Source: Erythroxylum novogranatense
Taxonomy: Eukaryota; Streptophyta; Magnoliopsida; Malpighiales; Erythroxylaceae
Direction of reading: 5' to 3'
Assembly: GCA_029891385.1 (NCBI GenBank)
Contig: CM057228.1
Span: 20,856,309 to 20,920,308, forward strand
Length of the DNA stretch: 64,000 nt
The notes beneath the pieces are model-generated. The model did not search any database. It saw only the letters and a program-made list of their open reading frames with translations, and was not told the origin of the DNA. Position numbers and translations under genes: made by a program. Position 1 is the stretch's first letter. Every line of letters starts with the position of its first letter. Positions 10,992-22,830 of this stretch are shown one piece after another.

Positions 10992-13720
10992 TGTAGCGCC
11001 TCACCGTAGGTACGATCGACTCCGTGAGTCGTTTCGACGCATATCCCACAGCAAGGAAGTGCTACGCTCACAACTATCACTAAATACTCGCATGGCATCA
11101 GTACAATTAAACCGCATGATGCAAATCACTAAAATTGAAAACCATAATAATCTTTCATTTCACATTATCAATCCAAAATATAGACAAGTCCATCAGTTCC
11201 CTACAGTCTCAATACAATATCCCAAAAAGGAAACTGATACAAAATTCTATACTAAGTCATCCCCAAAAATCGTCCCAGCTGACCGACCTGTGTGCCATTG
11301 CTTCACTTGACCAAGCACTCGCACTGCAGGAAAACTCTAACACGGGAGCTAAGAATCTACTAACGCTGTCCTGAAAAATATTAGCAATGTTGGGTGAGTT
11401 TGCGAACTCAATGAGAAACCATCATCGATGGTTCACCCAACTCATGCATATACACATAATATGTCGCAATATATCACACAGTCACAATACACAATCGGAA
11501 CACTATCCGACACTTTACACATTTTCACTAATAATCATACTTTAGATAGATCACTGAGAAATTGTCACATAAATCACACATATCACTACGCAATCATCAC
11601 TTAATACACGCACTTTCACTTTTCACATTACAATCTGATGCATAACGCATGCCACTTCTCATTTTATGTCAGTGTTGTGAATGAGCGTCAATATTCACAT
11701 TTTGGCGTAGTAGAGAGCCCTCGTGGTATGCACCATCGCCCACTCACTTTAGGGATAGGAGAGCCCTCTGGGTATGCACTATTCTCTTTTGGCCTTAGGC
11801 CCTTTTCACTGATAGTCGAGCTTAAAGCTCTAATCACTAATTGCTCCAGTCACAACTGTTAATTACCGCTTTAATCATGCCTAGCATGCACTCACACTTG
11901 CACAATCAATCACATATATCTCACTCACTTCTATGTATCACATTCAGAACACTTATTCACAAATTCCAGCACATATATTCACAATCTCAGCACATTTATT
12001 TAACATTTGTAACACTCACATGGACAACAATTCACACACTCACAACACATTTAATCACACAAAGATTGAGGAACCAACTAGGTTACTCATCCAGAATCTC
12101 CGAGCCACTTGCTCGAAGTCCCAAAGAATATCCGTGGACTGACGATCCAACGGCGCCTCTATAACAATTCAAACGGATTCTCATCACTATATGCTCAATC
12201 AAGTAAATTCAATAATGCACATGTCTCAAATTCAAAATTGTACGATGCATGATCATGATTTTCCAGCGCTCTAATCCATTCCGCTATCTCTCGCTTCACA
12301 ACCCAAAATACACTATTTACTAAATCAATCTCATCCATCGATTTCACAAATCTCTCATTCAAACTTTAATTATACTCCAATCGTCATAACATAACTCTTA
12401 GGTCACGATAGAAATTATAATCAACTCTCTTTCTATGATTAAGAACTCGCTAATTTAAATTCGAACTCTTAATCTTTACCTCAATCGTAGACCTCTTTCT
12501 CTAGTTCACAACGAATCCAGAATAACCTCAATTTGAGGTCTATACCATAAGATACACCCCAAAAACCAACTTATTTCACTTTATAAATCGTCCCTCGTCG
12601 CGACCAAGGATCCCTCGTCGCGAGGTGGGAAGGGACGCTCGTCGCGGCGTGGAAACACGCTCGTCGTGACGAATATCCACACGCTCGTCGCGGCGACTCG
12701 GCCCGCTTCGTCGTTGTCGAACACGATCGCTCGTCTCGTGCGGCGAGGCCATTCTGACGTCGCGACGCGTAACGATCTTCGTCTTCTCCGATCGATTTTC
12801 ATTCTTTCTCTCTCTCAAAACCATAATTAAACACACTCAACTACCCATATCTCAAGCTTTTAAACTCATTAAATACCATAAATGCAACAACCAACAATAA
12901 ATAAAAACATTAAACACAATAAACTTACCAAATCAAAGAATCGAACGGTAACCCTAATTTCTGAAAATCGCCAACTCCTTCTCCTTCCTTTCATAACCAC
13001 AATGAACCTTCAATAACTAGCTCAACATCAACATTTCCAACGCTCCAGAAATTCTTCAACCACAATGAAGAGAAACTAATGAAAATCTCCAAGGGGAAAG
13101 GGTGAAATCGTCGACGGGGAGAGAAGAGAAATGCTTAACTCCAATATCCAAAACCTAACTCATTTATATAAAGATTTAAACCTATTCTCACAAATTCACA
13201 AGCCCTCAATTTCTTTTAAATCTCAGTCTCTAAATTTCGCTGGCTCATCACAATAATTCCTAAACTCGCAAATCTAAATTTTCCAAGCCATTTTTCAGTC
13301 AGTTTCGGAACCGGAATCTTAATCATCAGTCTCTAGGTCATTTTCCCGGTCCGGACTCATAACTCTAAAAATTTCAGAAAAATTCCCATAATTTCTCAAA
13401 AATGTAAAACACTCGAGCCCATACTCAATTTTCGATTTCCAATTCCCTAAAGTTCAATCTTCACTCTAATTCAACTATCCACTCAAATTATTCCTAATTT
13501 CACTTTAAATCAAATCTAACTCAATTATCTCAAAATTCACAATTCAACTCATAATCAGAATTTAAATGCTGGAACAATCATGAATGCATGTCACTATGTA
13601 TGCATGTGCAATTGATCTATCTCTTTATAATCAGAGGCCACAAAGCACTCGATCACAATTTATGCAATAACAGAACTACCCGTACCAATATGCTCATCGC
13701 ATCGGTAATGAGATGTTACA
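10992..13720 (-). repeat. TEK2 5' LTR (right copy)
   Basis: A 2729-bp copy of 1795-4487 with the same ends. It differs by scattered substitutions and by about 45 bp more in the CG array. As the upstream LTR it would supply the promoter; the TATA box is near 13164-13171. The short open frames within have no conserved match. Confidence 0.88.
12589..12770. repeat. CG-palindrome array, TEK2 right LTR
   Basis: At least six CTCGTCGCGACG-like units, with C-to-T variants, in an AT-rich LTR. It includes a unit around 12650-12695 that is missing in the left LTR. Confidence 0.75.
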
Positions 13721-14215
13721 TTAAGTCATAAACCCTTATTCCTAAACCCTCATCACAGTAATAAAACCCAATTGTAGCCTCTCTAGATCATAGAATATTT
13801 TATTTTCATCCACTTTATACACTTGAAATTTTTCCATTTATAACATATCTCTATTTTTCCCTATCAATCCACAACTATATATTCATATCTATCCCACATT
13901 TAAGGATATACCCCGGTATAACACTGATGTTGTGTTTCATAGTATATCCACCAATACCAATACACGAAATCTTCATTTGTCAAATCGAATCGTAAACTTT
14001 TTCTTATTCTAAGATATCCACCACTCCCATTTATCACATTCTGACATATCATCATTTTCCTCACTATTTCTAACCACTTAAACAATTGATACATGCTCAA
14101 GCATGTGACTCATATGCTAGACTGGGGATCAGTTGTCACTGTCTTTCGTGACATGACTTAAATGCATGTAACTTGACCCATAGTTGAAAAACAGCCCATA
14201 TAAGATAGTACTTCT
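13721..14215 (-). pseudogene. TEK1 leader and gag remnant
   Basis: This stretch lies between TEK2 and the TEK1 primer-binding site, where the TEK1 leader and gag start should be. I see no recognisable protein; small frames (13900-14100, 14136-14324) are not gag-like. It is AT-rich and decayed, like 1-1794. Confidence 0.4.
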
Positions 14216-14229
14216 GGGCTCTGATACCA
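14216..14229 (-). other. TEK1 primer-binding site
   Basis: On the - strand TGGTATCAGAGCCC matches the 3' end of initiator Met tRNA and lies four bases from the LTR edge TGTAGCATCCC at 14234. This shows that TEK1 points left and that 14234-25677 is its 5' LTR. Confidence 0.88.
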
Positions 14230-14483
14230 CAAATGTAGCATCCCACTCCCGCAAGACCTAAACTCGACATCGAGGGTGATATCCGAGCTCGTGCCTCACG
14301 AGGGTGGTATGCTAGAGCACTCAATTACGGTCCGAAAACTTAGTATGACATTTTTATTTTGAAAACAATGGTATGCGCAGAATTCAATAAATGATTTGGG
14401 CCCGCTTTAATTCGAAAACAGTTTCGATCACCACGCAATTTCAGTCATTAAAAGGCACTCAACAGTATTTAATCGATTCATTC

Positions 14484-15926
14484 TGATTGGACCAAATTTA
14501 TATTATAAATTAGGCCCGTTTTCTTTAGTAATTATGCATTTGTTGACTCCTGATTTATGATTTTTATGCTTATTTTGGTCCCGCACGTTGATTTTTGATA
14601 AATTGCACATTGTTAGTATTTTGTTGTCATTTGTCATTAATTTTGCATAATTTTATTGGGACAATTGATATCGCGAATGGGTTGTATTTTGTAGACCAAA
14701 GGAGTCAACATTCAACAAGTCAACACGCCGCGAGATTACTGGGCTAACTAAACTCTCCATTCGCCGAGGCGTAATTAATGGTATTTAATTCTTTCGCCGC
14801 AGATGAGTGACCATTCAACGTCACGCAATAACGGCCATTAGCCGCAGTGAAAGTCGGATAATCCGCCTATATTTGGCAAAAGTTCCACTGTTTCGTTACT
14901 ACCGCACGCATCCCTATAAAACTTTGCCATTTAGGGCAAAACGGAGACGGCAAGACATGTAGTTTTCTTCTCTTCTTCCTTCGCTTCTAATAGTTTTCGC
15001 TTTTTGTTTATTTTGCAGATTCGCTTCAATTAGGACGACGCTTGCCTCATTCATCTCTTCCATCGCTTTCTCATCTGCGCTCATTCGTCGTTGGAAACAT
15101 GAACCGAGGTGATCCTTCAACAAATAAGATTTCATCCGCATCATGGTCGGCTAAGTGTACTATCTTCCTAAATGTAGCAATGGTTGGAGTTAGTGAGCTA
15201 AACAAGGGTAATCGATTATAGCTAGGATTTCGATTTGTATTTGCAATGATCCGAGTTGGTATTTTGCAATGTATTTCGATTGAATCTTGCTATAGTTTAG
15301 TAGGATGTTAACTATGATCTATGGTATGGATCGATTTACATTGAAGTTTGTGCCAAATACATGAAATCTCATGTATGTTAAAATGATTTGTATGAGTTGA
15401 TTTAATCTACCTAGTTGTGTTTGGTTAAATTAATTTTATGTTTATTTGATTAACTTGTTGCATTAATCATTCCATAGCATACACTAAGGTTTTTAATCTA
15501 ATTTTAATTAATCGAGTTGATTAATTAATTTTGGACTTAACGAGTTGTTAAGGTTTAGCTTTCAAATTTAGTGGATTTCAAACCTCGATATTATTTTGAA
15601 CGATGATGACCCGAGCTACATTTTCGTGGAGAGTTTTAGTAAGTTGATTTCAAACTTGTTTAATTTAAATCGCTTAGTTTTCTAAAATCCCAAAACATTT
15701 ATTCTTACTTTGGCTTAGTTTAATTTTTAGTTAATCAAATCAAAACCCCTTTTTATTGCTTTAATTGCATGCATCATTCAAACATTAGGCTAGTCTAGAT
15801 CGCTTAGTACATTGGTTCCTCGAGAGTCAATTCGAGGTTGCATCCTCGTATTGCAATCCTTGGTATAAATTTTATTTGACCGGTTTCGAGGATCAATTTT
15901 AATATTGAACGATAAGTCGATGATCA
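14484..15926 (+). repeat. ATH1 5' LTR
   Basis: A 1443-bp LTR closely matching 20509-21949. It holds a CG-type array (14726-14860) just upstream of a TATA-like CTATAAAAC at 14914-14922. Differences from the sister LTR are concentrated as 1-3 base indels in the GC-rich array. Confidence 0.82.
14726..14860. repeat. Decayed CG array, ATH1 5' LTR
   Basis: ACGCCGCGAG, TCGCCGAGGCG, TCGCCGCAG and ACGTCACGC units occur in AT-rich sequence upstream of the TATA-like box. They are degenerate relatives of the ATH3 array at the same LTR position. Confidence 0.55.
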
Positions 15927-15929
15927 AAT

Positions 15930-15947
15930 TGGCACCGCTGTCGGGAA
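15930..15947 (+). other. ATH1 primer-binding site
   Basis: TGGCACCGCTGTCGGGAA begins three bases after the 5' LTR. It resembles the TGGCGCC-type site of Athila elements, usually assigned to an Asp tRNA, with mismatches. Confidence 0.7.
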
Positions 15948-16174
15948 TCAAATTAATTGGTTCTTTAGGTTAGCCGGTGTTTGTTTTGATTTTAATTTTG
16001 TTGTTTGCATTTTATTTGCATTGCATAATTTCATTCTTAATTTCGCTCGCTTAAGTGTTTTTAGTGTTAATTCATTTGTGATTTCATTACGCTTTGTTCT
16101 AAGTGTTTAGTCCGATTGTTTTTGTTTATTGTGCTTAATTTTTAGTTAATTTCGCTTGCTTTTGTGGTTCAGGC

Positions 16175-16310
16175 TTCTTGGTCGTGACGAGTTCATTGTT
16201 CGTCACAATGAAGTTCATCGATCCGCAGCGAAGTTCATATATTCGCCGCAGCGATGAAGTTACAATTTTACTTCCGCCGCAGAAGTTCTTACACGTCGCA
16301 AATAACCCGA
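16175..16310. repeat. CG-type array in ATH1 leader
   Basis: GTCGTGACGAGTTC, TCGCCGCAGCGATG, TCCGCCGCAG and CACGTCGCAA units lie in the leader between PBS and gag. The matching leader of ATH3 has no such array. The surrounding leader (15948-16374) has no gene. Confidence 0.5.
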
Positions 16311-16374
16311 GTGAATTGAAGCTCTTGCTATCCGCTGTCGCTTTAGTGAGCTATCTTAGGTGAACTTCTCTTGT

Positions 16375-18230
16375 GCATGTCCGTAGACTTAGGCTAGTTC
16401 ATTTTCAACCTGAAATTGAGCGACACCTTAGACAACTTAGGAAAACAAGAGAGAGCAAGAAAGACTTAGCACACTAGATCGACTAGAATCGAGATGGTTG
16501 AACAACAAGAATATCCGGCCACCCACCCGAAATGGAGATCACGGTCTTAACGGTGACCAGAATGCGTAGATGACAACAATGCTAACATTAGACGAGAACA
16601 ATCCGCCGGTTACAACTTCGGACGTAAACTATGATCCTTTCATCGCGTCGCCCTAACTTCGACGCCAATTTCGGGTTAAAGGTTTATTGATCAACTCTCT
16701 CCCAAATTTCACGGTTTATGAGAGGACCCTACATGCATCTTCAAGCCCTTACCATGATTTGTCGAGTATGAAGCCTCGTAGAGCACATCCGACCAGTGTT
16801 GTGGAAGGTATTCCACTTGTCGTTAGAAGGAAAGGCCCGGAGTGGTACATGAGCCTCCCAAGGCATGTCGCAAATGCCTATCACAGTTGGGCCAACTTGC
16901 GGAAAGTTTTTTGGAAAAGTATTTTCCAGCTTCTAGACATCGTCGATGAGAAAGGAGATATATTCGCCAAACAAGATTGTGACGAGTCCTCAGATGATTT
17001 TGGAACAGATTCCAAGATCTGTTGTCTCGCGTCTCCCCATCATCGATCCCCGATGAACAATTGGTTCAATATTTTTATGATGGGGTGAAGAATCAAGAGA
17101 AAGGAATGTTGATGTTGCGTCCGGAGGTTCGTTGATTGACCTCACCGCACTGTAAGCTTGGGCCCCGATTAAGAGAATGGCCCTGAATCATCAACGAGAT
17201 AAGGTCCGTGATTCCGTGAACGTGAATGAAGTGGGAGCCATGTCGGCTCAAACTAAGAGGATGGAGAGCACCGAATCGAAGGTAGATTCTTTGAACATCG
17301 GATAACTTCCCGCTATCCTCGATCACGGCTGAACTTAAGAATTTGAATGTGCATCGCCCATCACCTTCCATCGAATCGGTCGCACCGGTTGTGATAGTTA
17401 AGGGTCGTTGATGCACATTTCAAGTGTTTGTCCTGGCAGATATGAAGAAGTCTCGCAATGTATCAAGGTAGACAGATCGAAATGGGACCCGATTCCAACA
17501 CGATAATGAGGGATGGAGATCCCACCCAAATTTTAGTTGGAGGAATAACGCTAAAAGAACACCAAACCGATTTCAGAAGTGGAGTGGAGTGGTCAATCTA
17601 CAAACCAGCCCAGATCAACAAGCGCTGACGGTGCAACAACCACCGCCACCAAAGGAGGACACCAACCAATCTGCTGCATAGTATGATGACGTTGATGAAA
17701 GAGGAACGAACTTCGACAAGAACTCAATTCAACGCCATCGCAAACCTCATCCAACAGACTCCACTAAGAATGCCGCCTGCTTTAGCGCCTTTGAAAACGC
17801 ACGGGTCAATGGGAGACCAAAAAGAGAACTTGAACTCATATGTCACCAATTGTCTAATAATTTGAGTGACAACCAAGCTAGAGTAAGGAACCATTCCTCC
17901 AACACGGTAATAAACTCAAGAGTTTAAATGCAATTGAGTTGAGGTGGAAAGAAAGTGCATTTCGACATTCCCAAGAAGAAGAATGCACCGAGGAAATTGA
18001 GGTGAAGATGCGCCTCAAGTGAGAGAGAAGCAAACCGTGCGATCAGAGAGTGATCGCAAGAAGAGCTTCGAGAGAAAGGAAGCAAGCCTCAAAGAACAAG
18101 GGAACTACTTTAGAGAGTTCAAACGATCAAGCAAAGGATGGAGAGTCAAGCAAGCAAGGTGTAAAGGTGAAGAGGTAAATATTCATGAACTTCCGCTTCC
18201 TAATTCAGATATGATGAGTAAGCATTAAAA
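16375..18230 (+). pseudogene. ATH1 gag remnant
   Basis: Fragments align with ATH3 gag: the start near 16397, GPEWYMSLPRHVANAYHSWA at about 16829-16890, and the tail with NNWRNNA-like sequence near 17530-17560. The longest open piece is 16687-17088 (133 codons). Shifts and stops are frequent. The protein would be the capsid of an Athila-type particle. Confidence 0.65.
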
Positions 18231-18740
18231 GAGAAACAACATGAGAAGGATATCATTGATCTGTTTGGGAAAGTGGAAGTGAATGTCCCTTTACTTGACT
18301 TGGTTAAGCGAGTTCCGCCCACGCTAAATATTTCAAGGATCCGTACAAATAAGAAAAGTTTAGCCGAATGAGAGGGTGCAAGTGAGCTCAAATGTGTCGC
18401 CTTGTTTAAGCCGCAGATACCAAAGAAATGTCGATCCCGGATCTTTACCATCCCTTGCACCTTAGGGAAAGTGACCATAGGTAGAGCTTTGCTAGATCTA
18501 GGGCAGCGATAAATGTGATGCCCGAGTCAAGATATAAGGCCTCGGGAGTGAAGAGTATTAAGCCCATCTGTTATTCTCCGGTTAGGCGATAGGTCATTTA
18601 GGCATCCCGTGGGAATTATTGAAGACATTCGGTCCAAGTTAAAGGCTTAGTGTTTCTGGATTTTTACGTGTTAGACATGACCTCGAAGTGGTACATGACA
18701 CTTCTCCGATCCTGGACGACCCTTCCGCGGATCGCGAGCA
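18231..18740 (+). pseudogene. ATH1 aspartic protease remnant
   Basis: It matches the ATH3 protease at DNA level. The active-site region near 18487-18520 corresponds to LLDLGAAINLMP in ATH3, but one G is missing from a G-run, shifting the frame. The downstream HPVGIIED and VKGL blocks are recognisable in other frames. Confidence 0.6.
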
Positions 18741-19075
18741 CAATGATTAACATGAAGGAAGGAAGATCACCATGGAGGTTGGTGATCAACACGTTAGCTT
18801 CAACATGTATGAAGCTATGAAGCACCCTAACGAGGATTACTCCTTGCTCGGGGTGAATATGCTTGATGTTGTGATTGATGATGCTTGTTCAATTTGCGTA
18901 AACTCTAAGCCCGACCACTAATGATCTCTTTCGAGGCGCTTTATTTTGATGATAGTGCAGGTGCTTATTTGGATACGGAATGGACATGGAGCTGCCCAGA
19001 CCCAAGCTGTTGACATGGAGCTTGGATATCAACCGCACGTCTATCCCGAGCTACAAGATCCACCGTGAGCACCGG
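18741..19075 (+). pseudogene. ATH1 post-protease segment
   Basis: The sequence reads INMKEG, MEVGDQHV-like and NMYEAMKHPNEDYSLLGVNM in pieces and corresponds to ATH3 55990-56322. In autonomous Athila elements RT would follow; here the coding ends. Confidence 0.55.
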
Positions 19076-20508
19076 TGTTTCTTTTTCCGCATTTTTAATA
19101 TATTTGTGCACATTATTTGATTTGACTTGAAATGTTGTATTGCATGAATGTGTTGATTAAGTGTGGGGAGCAACCCATCCAGTAGGAATAGCTGTAGTTA
19201 AGTAGGATTTTCATTTCTGCTTCAATAAATTGATTCCCTCTTGTTAGTTCCGCATGTTTCATGCTTCTATTGTGTGCTTTGCTACTTCTGCCATTATGGA
19301 CAATGCCATGTTTAAGTGTGGGGGAACCGTTTCTTTTTATATTCTGCATTGTACACCTATTAAAATTTGTGCATAATTTTGTGGGCCCGTTGTTTTTATC
19401 GATAAATTTGGACTCAATCAAAACATTTTCTGCACTTGTTCTTTTGTGCCCTTGCATGCAAAACCCTTATAAGTTTCAAACCGATACTTGAGTTTTGAAA
19501 ATGCTCTCCATTCTTCGAACGATAATTGGTTTTGGCAAAATTTTAACTTTTGAAGTTTTCAAACAAAGTAATGGGAGCATGCTAACAAGGTAGCATTTTA
19601 AGTTTTAAGACTTGAGATTGATCATCGAGACAAAACCTTGTTGGAAGGATATTCGAGCCAAATTTTCTCTATATTTTGTGTGTGCATCCGCTTAGTCCAT
19701 TCTTCTCTAGAACTTGTGTCAATTTTACTCAAAGCTTGATGGACTAGATTTTGTGGATATGATAGAGGCGTTCTTTCTTTCAAAGCTCTTTCCCCAAACA
19801 CCAACCCTTAAACACTTTTTCCTCTTGCTAGCCCTCGAGCCTTTTTATATGAGCATTTGCATACATTCTTAGATGATTGGTAGTCCGTGTTTAGTTATAA
19901 TAATAAAAAAAAGTGTTGAAAATGAAAAGTGTTAGTCCGGTGTATCCCTAAAAGGGATCATAATGTGTTGCATCCCAAAGGGATTAGCATCTCAAAATGA
20001 GATAGCAAAAAAAAAAAAAAAGTGTGTGTATTCAATTTATTTTAGTGTAGTGTTTTAGTTTTGTGTTGACATCGATTCTCACTTTATCGCGATGCTCATA
20101 TTTTTCTTTCTTTCACATCATCCATTCATTTAGCCTTCCGCTCATTACAACCCTTAAAGACCTCTTGATCTTCAAATTGATAGTCCTTGTAGTGGAGAAA
20201 TAAAATTGATACAAGCCTATGGTAGGAGATGTATTAAGCAGATTGAGAGAAAAATATCCCTACTATATAAGTGAGACGAGCGTAAACACCATATCCTGAG
20301 TGATTCTCTGTTGTTCAATCTCTTGTGCTTAAATTCTTTCAATGTTTGTTTTATTAGCACTCTTTCAATTTGCTGCGTTAGAATTCTGATAAAGTGGATT
20401 GAGTCAATTTTGGTTGTTGTTTGAGCATGGGCAGAATTTTCTTTTACTCTTGTACCTTTTTGACTTTATAAGCTTTGTTCAGAGTACAAAGGTTTAAGTG
20501 TGGGGATT
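19076..20508 (+). other. ATH1 3' noncoding region with AAGTGTGGGG motifs
   Basis: No gene is visible. AAGTGTGGGG occurs near 19160, 19314 and 20496; the last abuts the 3' LTR and is the likely polypurine tract. The part from about 19440 on matches ATH3 59090-60185. The accessory ORF present between the first two motifs in ATH3 is absent, leaving only about 150 bp. Confidence 0.6.
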
Positions 20509-21949
20509 TGATCGACCAAATTTATATTATAAATTAGGCCCGTTTTCTTTAGTAATTATGCATTTGTTGACTCTCGATTTATGATTTTTATGCTTATTTT
20601 GGTCCCGCACATTGATTTTAATAAATTGCACATTGTTAGTATTTTGTTGTCATTTGTCATTAATTTTGCATAATTTTATCGGGACAATTGATATCGCGAA
20701 TGGGTTGTATTTTGTAGACCAAAGGAGTCAACATTCAACAAGTCAACACGCCATGAGATTCATTTGGGCTAACTAAACTTCCATTCGCGAGGCGTAATTA
20801 ATGGTATTTAATTCTTTCGCCGCAGCGAGTGACCATTCAACGTCACGCAAATAACGGGCCATTAGTCAGCAGCGAAAGTCGGATAATCCGACCTATATTT
20901 GGCAAAAGTTCCACTATTCCAACCCGCCCGCACGCATCCCTATAAAACTTTGCCATTTAGGGCAAAACGAGACGGCCGCATGTAGTTTTCTTCTTCTTCC
21001 TTCGCTTCTAATAGTTTTCGTTTTCGTTTGTTTTGCAGATTCGCCACTTCACCGGACGACGCCAGCCTCATTCATCTCTTCCATCGCTTTCATCTCTGCG
21101 TTACATTCGTCGTTGGAAACATGAACCGAGGTGATCCTTCAACAAATAAGATTTCATCCGCATCATGGTCGGCTAAGTGTACTATCTTCTAAAATGTAGC
21201 AATGGTCGAGTTCCGTGAGCTAAACAAGGGTAATCGATTATAGCTAGGATTTGATTTGTATTTGCAATGATCCGAGTTGGTATTTTTGCAATGTATTTCG
21301 ATTGAATCTTGCTATAGTTTAGTAGGATGTTAACTATGATCTATGGTATGGATCGATTTCGTTGAAGTTTAGGCCAAATACATGAAGTCTCATGTATGTT
21401 AAATGATTTGGATGAGTTGATTTAATCTACCTAGTTGTGTTTCGTTAAATTAATTTTATGTTTATTTGATTAACCTGTTGCATTAATCATTCCATAGCAT
21501 ACACTAAGGTTTTTAACTAATTTTAATTAATCGAGTTGATTAATTAATTTTGGACTTAACGAGTTGTTAAGGTTTAGCTTTGAAATTTAGTGGATTTCAA
21601 ACCTCGATATTATTTTGAACGATGATGACCCGAGCTACATTTTCGTGGAGAGTTTTAGTAAGTTGATTTCAAACTTGTTTAATTTCAATCGCTTAGTTTT
21701 CTAAAATCCCAAAACATTTATTCTTACTTTGGCTTAGTTTAATTTTTAGTTAATCAAATCAAAACCCCTTTTTATTGCTTTAATTGCATGCATCATTCAA
21801 ACATTAGGCTAGTCTCTAGATCGCTAGTACCTTTGGTTCCTCGAGAGTCTAATTCGAGGTTGCATCCTGTATTGCAATCCTTGGTATAAATTTTATTTGA
21901 CCGGTTTCCGAGGATCAATTTTTAATATTGAACGATAAGCCGACGATCA
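20509..21949 (+). repeat. ATH1 3' LTR
   Basis: A 1441-bp copy of 14484-15926 starting TGATCGACC and ending GACGATCA. It holds a CG-type array (20745-20885) and a TATA-like TATAAAACTT at about 20941. Confidence 0.82.
20745..20885. repeat. Decayed CG array, ATH1 3' LTR
   Basis: It corresponds to 14726-14860 but differs by many 1-3 base indels, far more than the flanking AT-rich LTR sequence. Confidence 0.5.
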
Positions 21950-22218
21950 CATGCACAAAAATCCATAACCAAATTGGGCCCAATGCTATTCCTGAACACT
22001 TTCAGTAATCACATTACAAATACAACATTTACCAATTGGGGCCCTCTGAAATAACAGTACTATTCTGCGGACATTGCAGAAATACAATTTACACAAGACA
22101 GAATGACACTAATGCAGACGTGAACTGATCCCGACCTCAATCTCTGACTTGCATGCAGTAGGCATACTCCCGTTTGTCTAACGGGGTACTCTTCAAATCC
22201 TAAAAAATAGTTGCAAAT

Positions 22219-22270
22219 TTTGGGTGAGTTTTGCGAACTCAGTGAGAAACCATCATCGATGGTTCACTCA
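22219..22270 (-). promoter_or_regulatory. Conserved hairpin in TEK1 LTR
   Basis: AACCATC-ATC-GATGGTT with bracketing TGGGTGA and TCACTCA. It is the same structure as in the TEK2 and TEK3 LTRs although the surrounding sequence has diverged. Confidence 0.5.
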
Positions 22271-22630
22271 ACTCATGCATTACGTAGATAGCGTACAGAT
22301 TTTCACAGTAACACTTTCAGAATATCATATAGAAATTTACAGATTTTCACAATAGCATATTCAGAAAGATTACAAGCAGTATCACATTGATGCAAGGCAT
22401 GTTGCCTCTTTCCCAATTCACAAGTCAATTCAATGCATAACTCAATCATGCATTTCACAGACAATTCACAGATTCTCATACAATAGCAGAAATCAGCATT
22501 TCACAAAACAGTTTTTACAGAAATACAATCATTTAACCCTTTTTCCCAATTCACAGGTCAATCAGATGCATATCTATCATTTTCCATTATTTTCCATTTT
22601 AAATTTTGTGTTGTGACTGAGTTTCTTTCT

Positions 22631-22830
22631 TGTCCTAATCTGGGCACATTAATCAGTGAGCCTGTGGCTCTAAACTGTCCCTTTTCGGGCACATTAAGCG
22701 TTGAGCATATAGCTCTAAACTGTCCCTTTTGGGCTCATTAAGCGTTGAGCATAAAGCTTTGAACTGTCCCTTTCGGGCTCATTAAGCGTTGAGCATTTAG
22801 CTCTGAACTGTCCCTTTCGGTCTCATTAAG
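22631..22830. repeat. About 44-bp tandem repeat in TEK1 LTR
   Basis: Four copies of a unit containing TCATTAAGCGTTGAGCAT and AACTGTCCCTTT follow each other with a period of about 44-45 bp. The first copy is the most diverged. Confidence 0.75.

Larger units (their letters stand above)
1795..13720 (-). mobile_element. TEK2: Tekay/Del-type Ty3-Gypsy retrotransposon, near complete, defective
   Basis: Two long LTRs (1795-4487 and 10992-13720) flank a - strand body in the order gag, protease, RT, RNase H, integrase with a chromodomain-like tail. The LTRs start TGTAAC and end GCTACA in coding orientation. The PBS matches plant initiator Met tRNA and a polypurine tract abuts the 3' LTR. Flanks are TTAAA (1790-1794) and TTAAG (13721-13725), a 4/5 match read as a target duplication with one later change. 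Gene order and the RT motifs fit the chromovirus Tekay clade. The body carries frameshifts and stops and is split by SOLO1 (6373-8203), so it cannot be autonomous. It lies inside TEK1. Confidence 0.88.
14484..21949 (+). mobile_element. ATH1: decayed Athila-like gypsy without pol
   Basis: Two LTRs (14484-15926, 20509-21949) with ends TGATyGrACC...GATCA flank 4.6 kb. Flanks CATTC (14479-14483) and CATGC (21950-21954) match at four of five bases. A PBS with Athila-type sequence follows the 5' LTR. Gag and protease remnants align by eye to ATH3 (51729-61653), but no RT or integrase is seen and the accessory ORF of ATH3 is missing. Many small indels break every frame. The element sits in the TEK1 LTR. 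Confidence 0.8.

Noticed and set aside
10975..14229. Possible tRNA gene fragments (GCTCTGATACCA)
   Set aside because: They are primer-binding sites next to LTR edges. No cloverleaf is present.
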